Program-made: the position numbers and the translations under genes
NCBI GenBank assembly: GCA_900465685.1
Contig: UEGR01000008.1
Location: forward strand, 62,001-126,000
Direction: 5' to 3'
From: Hyphomicrobiales bacterium
GTDB taxonomy: Bacteria; Pseudomonadota; Alphaproteobacteria; Rhizobiales; Rhizobiaceae
Length of the DNA: 64,000 nt
Part shown: positions 62,355-64,000 of the stretch, in pieces
How positions within the stretch are numbered: the stretch's first letter is position 1
Layout: each line of letters opens with the position of its first letter
The notes under the pieces: model-generated
The model's database searches: none
Told to the model about the DNA's origin: nothing
Seen by the model: only the letters and a program-made list of their open reading frames with translations

Positions 62355-63245
62355 TTACTTTGTATCCGACTTTTCGCGCAGATGGTTGATAATGCCGGAA
62401 AAGTCGTCGCCGCCATGGCCTTCACTGTCGAACAGTGAATAAATCGCCTCCGCATGGGCGCCAAGCGGGGTTTCCGCGCCAGCGCTTTTCGCAGCTTCCT
62501 GCGAAAGCTTCAGATCCTTCAGCATCAGCGCTGCGGCAAAGCCCGGCTTGTAATCACGGTTTGCTGGCGAGGTTGGAACCGGCCCCGGGACCGGACAATA
62601 AGTGGTGAGCGACCAGCACTGGCCCGAGGATGTGGAAGCCACATCGAAAAGCGCCTGATGTGAAAGGCCGAGCTTCTCGGCCAGCACGAAGGCTTCACTG
62701 ACGCCGATCATCGAAATGCCGAGAATCATATTGTTGCAGATCTTGGCAGCCTGTCCGGCTCCGTCGCCGCCGCAATGCACGATCTTGCCAGCCATTGGCT
62801 TGAGGATTGGTTCGCCACGCTGGAAGGCCTTGTCACTGCCGCCTGCCATAAAAGTCAGTGTGCCTGCGGCTGCACCACCCGTGCCGCCCGAAACCGGCGC
62901 ATCGATGGAGAGATGTCCATGACTTGCCGCAAGTGCGTGCGCCTTGCGGGCAGAATCCACGTCGATTGTGGAGCAATCGATAAAAGCCGAATCTTTTCGC
63001 GCCTTAGGGGCGATTTCCTCATAAACGGCGAGAACATGCTTGCCAGCGGGCAGCATGGTGATGACCGTGTCGACATCCGCAACGGCCTCCACCGCGCTGG
63101 TCGCGATCTGCAATCCATTGGCGCGTGCCTCTTCAAGATGCTGTGGCAACAAATCAAACCCGCGCACCGTGTGTCCGGCCTTGACCAGATTTGCCGCCAT
63201 CGGGCCGCCCATATTGCCGAGGCCGATAAATGCGATAGTGGCCAT
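62355..63245 (-). CDS. mmsB: 3-hydroxyisobutyrate dehydrogenase
   Basis: 296-aa NAD-dependent enzyme that oxidises 3-hydroxyisobutyrate to methylmalonate semialdehyde in valine breakdown. The N-terminal Rossmann motif is AFIGLGNMGGPMAANLVKAG; the substrate site is DAPVSGGTGGAAAGTL; the catalytic Lys is in GAGQAAKICNNMILGISM. The conserved terminal AKSAGAETPLGAHA is also present. It lies 26 nt downstream of the acyl-CoA dehydrogenase gene on the same strand, so the two form part of a valine catabolic operon that continues beyond the window. Confidence 0.95.
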   Translation of the reverse strand: MATIAFIGLGNMGGPMAANLVKAGHTVRGFDLLPQHLEEARANGLQIATSAVEAVADVDTVITMLPAGKHVLAVYEEIAPKARKDSAFIDCSTIDVDSARKAHALAASHGHLSIDAPVSGGTGGAAAGTLTFMAGGSDKAFQRGEPILKPMAGKIVHCGGDGAGQAAKICNNMILGISMIGVSEAFVLAEKLGLSHQALFDVASTSSGQCWSLTTYCPVPGPVPTSPANRDYKPGFAAALMLKDLKLSQEAAKSAGAETPLGAHAEAIYSLFDSEGHGGDDFSGIINHLREKSDTK

Positions 63246-63271
63246 GATAAACTCCTCCGTATAAGTGCTGT

Positions 63272-64000
63272 TCAGCGGCCGATCATATGCCTTGCAATGA
63301 TCACGCGCATGATTTCGTTGGTCCCCTCCAGAATCTGGTGCACGCGCAGGTCTCGGACCAGCTTTTCGATCCCGTAATCGTGGAGATAACCGTAGCCGCC
63401 AAAGAGCTGCAGCGCTTCATTGGCGACATTGAAGCCGGTGTCGGTTACAAACCGCTTGGCCATGGCTGACCATTTGCCAGCATCGTGGGTTTTGCGGTCG
63501 AGCTTGCTTGCGGCGGCGTAAAGCAGCAGCCGTGCAGCTGAAAGCTCCGTTTCCATATCCGCGAGGCGAAACTGCAAGGCTTGAAAACGGTCTATTGTTT
63601 GTCCGAAGGCCTTGCGCTCGCCGCAATATTCAAGCGCCTTGTCGAGTGCAGATTGCGCGCCGCCAAGCGAGCAGGCTCCGATATTCAGCCGTCCACCGTC
63701 GAGACCGGCCATAGCGATCTTGAAGCCTGTGCCTTCGTCGCCAAGCCGGTTTTCCACCGGTACGCGGCAGTTGTCGAAAATGACTGTTCGCGTCGGCTGA
63801 CAGTTCCAGCCCATCTTGTATTCGTTAGCGCCGAAGGACAGGCCGGGTGCATCTTTTGGCACAACAAGCGTGGAAATGCCTTTCGGACCGTCCTCGCCGG
63901 TACGCACCATGGTGACGTAAATGTCGGTCTCTCCGGCACCGGAAATAAACTGCTTTGCACCATTGATGACATAATGGTCGCCATCCCGCGTGGCGCGGGT
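63272..64000 (-). CDS. Acyl-CoA dehydrogenase (isobutyryl-CoA dehydrogenase-like), 5' part outside window
   Basis: C-terminal ~242 residues of a flavin acyl-CoA dehydrogenase, open to the edge of the window. The first visible part, RDGDHYVINGAKQFISGAGETDIYV, is the conserved middle domain. The C-terminal helical domain includes RLGDEGTGFKIAMAGLDGGRLNIGACSLGGAQ in separated blocks, LFGGYGYLHDYGIEKLVRDLR and the terminal QILEGTNEIMRVIIARHMIGR, whose EGTNE carries the FAD- and substrate-facing residues. Co-transcription with mmsB makes isobutyryl-CoA the likeliest substrate (inference). Confidence 0.93.
   Translation of the reverse strand, partial: TRATRDGDHYVINGAKQFISGAGETDIYVTMVRTGEDGPKGISTLVVPKDAPGLSFGANEYKMGWNCQPTRTVIFDNCRVPVENRLGDEGTGFKIAMAGLDGGRLNIGACSLGGAQSALDKALEYCGERKAFGQTIDRFQALQFRLADMETELSAARLLLYAAASKLDRKTHDAGKWSAMAKRFVTDTGFNVANEALQLFGGYGYLHDYGIEKLVRDLRVHQILEGTNEIMRVIIARHMIGR

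Overview
The window looks like a chromosomal segment of a Brucellaceae alphaproteobacterium (Brucella/Ochrobactrum type). This is inferred from the moderately high GC coding style, a BA14K-family protein, DUF1127 and entericidin small proteins, a fused SecDF, an FrcBCA-style sugar transporter, and two copies of a composite palindromic intergenic repeat of a kind I associate with Rhizobiales. No database was searched, so the species is not established. I see no phage, transposase, integrase, plasmid or CRISPR sequence; it reads as ordinary core chromosome with a few accessory-looking loci.

Layout. Positions 1-10.1 kb hold branched-chain amino acid genes (ilvI 3' end, ilvH, later a TetR regulator and ilvC) interspersed with a LysE/RhtB exporter, a threonine/serine dehydratase-like PLP enzyme, a RecD/Dda-like helicase, a SpoIIAA-like protein, pdxJ and the potassium transporter kup. 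From 10.5 to 17.8 kb are an aminotransferase, a BA14K protein, an endonuclease/exonuclease/phosphatase plus NUDIX pair, a PhzF protein, a flavin split-barrel protein, a UspA protein and a GHL10-type glycoside hydrolase. From 18.3 to 23.3 kb is a HlyD / double-ATPase ABC hybrid / ABC-2 permease operon preceded by two FNR/FixK-like boxes. From 23.4 to 28.3 kb a cobalamin riboswitch precedes a complete B12 uptake operon (btuB-btuF-btuC-btuD) with overlapping starts.

From 28.3 to 33.6 kb a Gfo/Idh dehydrogenase faces a sugar ABC transporter plus SDR dehydrogenase operon across a perfect 16-bp palindrome. From 33.8 to 41.4 kb come a large anchored protein of unknown function, a RbsD/FucU mutarotase, a secreted EF-hand protein with a His-rich tail, tRNA-Lys(CTT), a DedA protein, a TerC/CBS protein with a structured upstream region, and a 61-codon orphan gene. 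From 41.5 to 44.3 kb are sulfate transport genes (sbp, cysT, cysW) with no cysA. From 44.3 to 54 kb are an RBBP9-like hydrolase, a UPF0104 membrane protein, a KefB-type antiporter, SecDF, a small anchored protein and a large MscS channel.

From 54 to 58.4 kb a dimethylglycine/sarcosine dehydrogenase-like enzyme lies downstream of a GlxA/GbdR-like AraC regulator, with a two-turn-spaced direct repeat in front of the enzyme. From 58.6 to 64 kb are a divergent DUF1127/LysR pair, an entericidin lipoprotein, a family 39 glycosyltransferase, a candidate unannotated small RNA, and the valine catabolism genes mmsB and an acyl-CoA dehydrogenase that runs off the window.

The most promising new material is regulatory and small: the candidate sRNA near 62.1-62.26 kb, the multi-hairpin region before terC, the 61-aa gene at 41.1 kb, and several operator-like repeats next to identifiable promoters or regulators. 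I did not find a clear novel multi-gene system.
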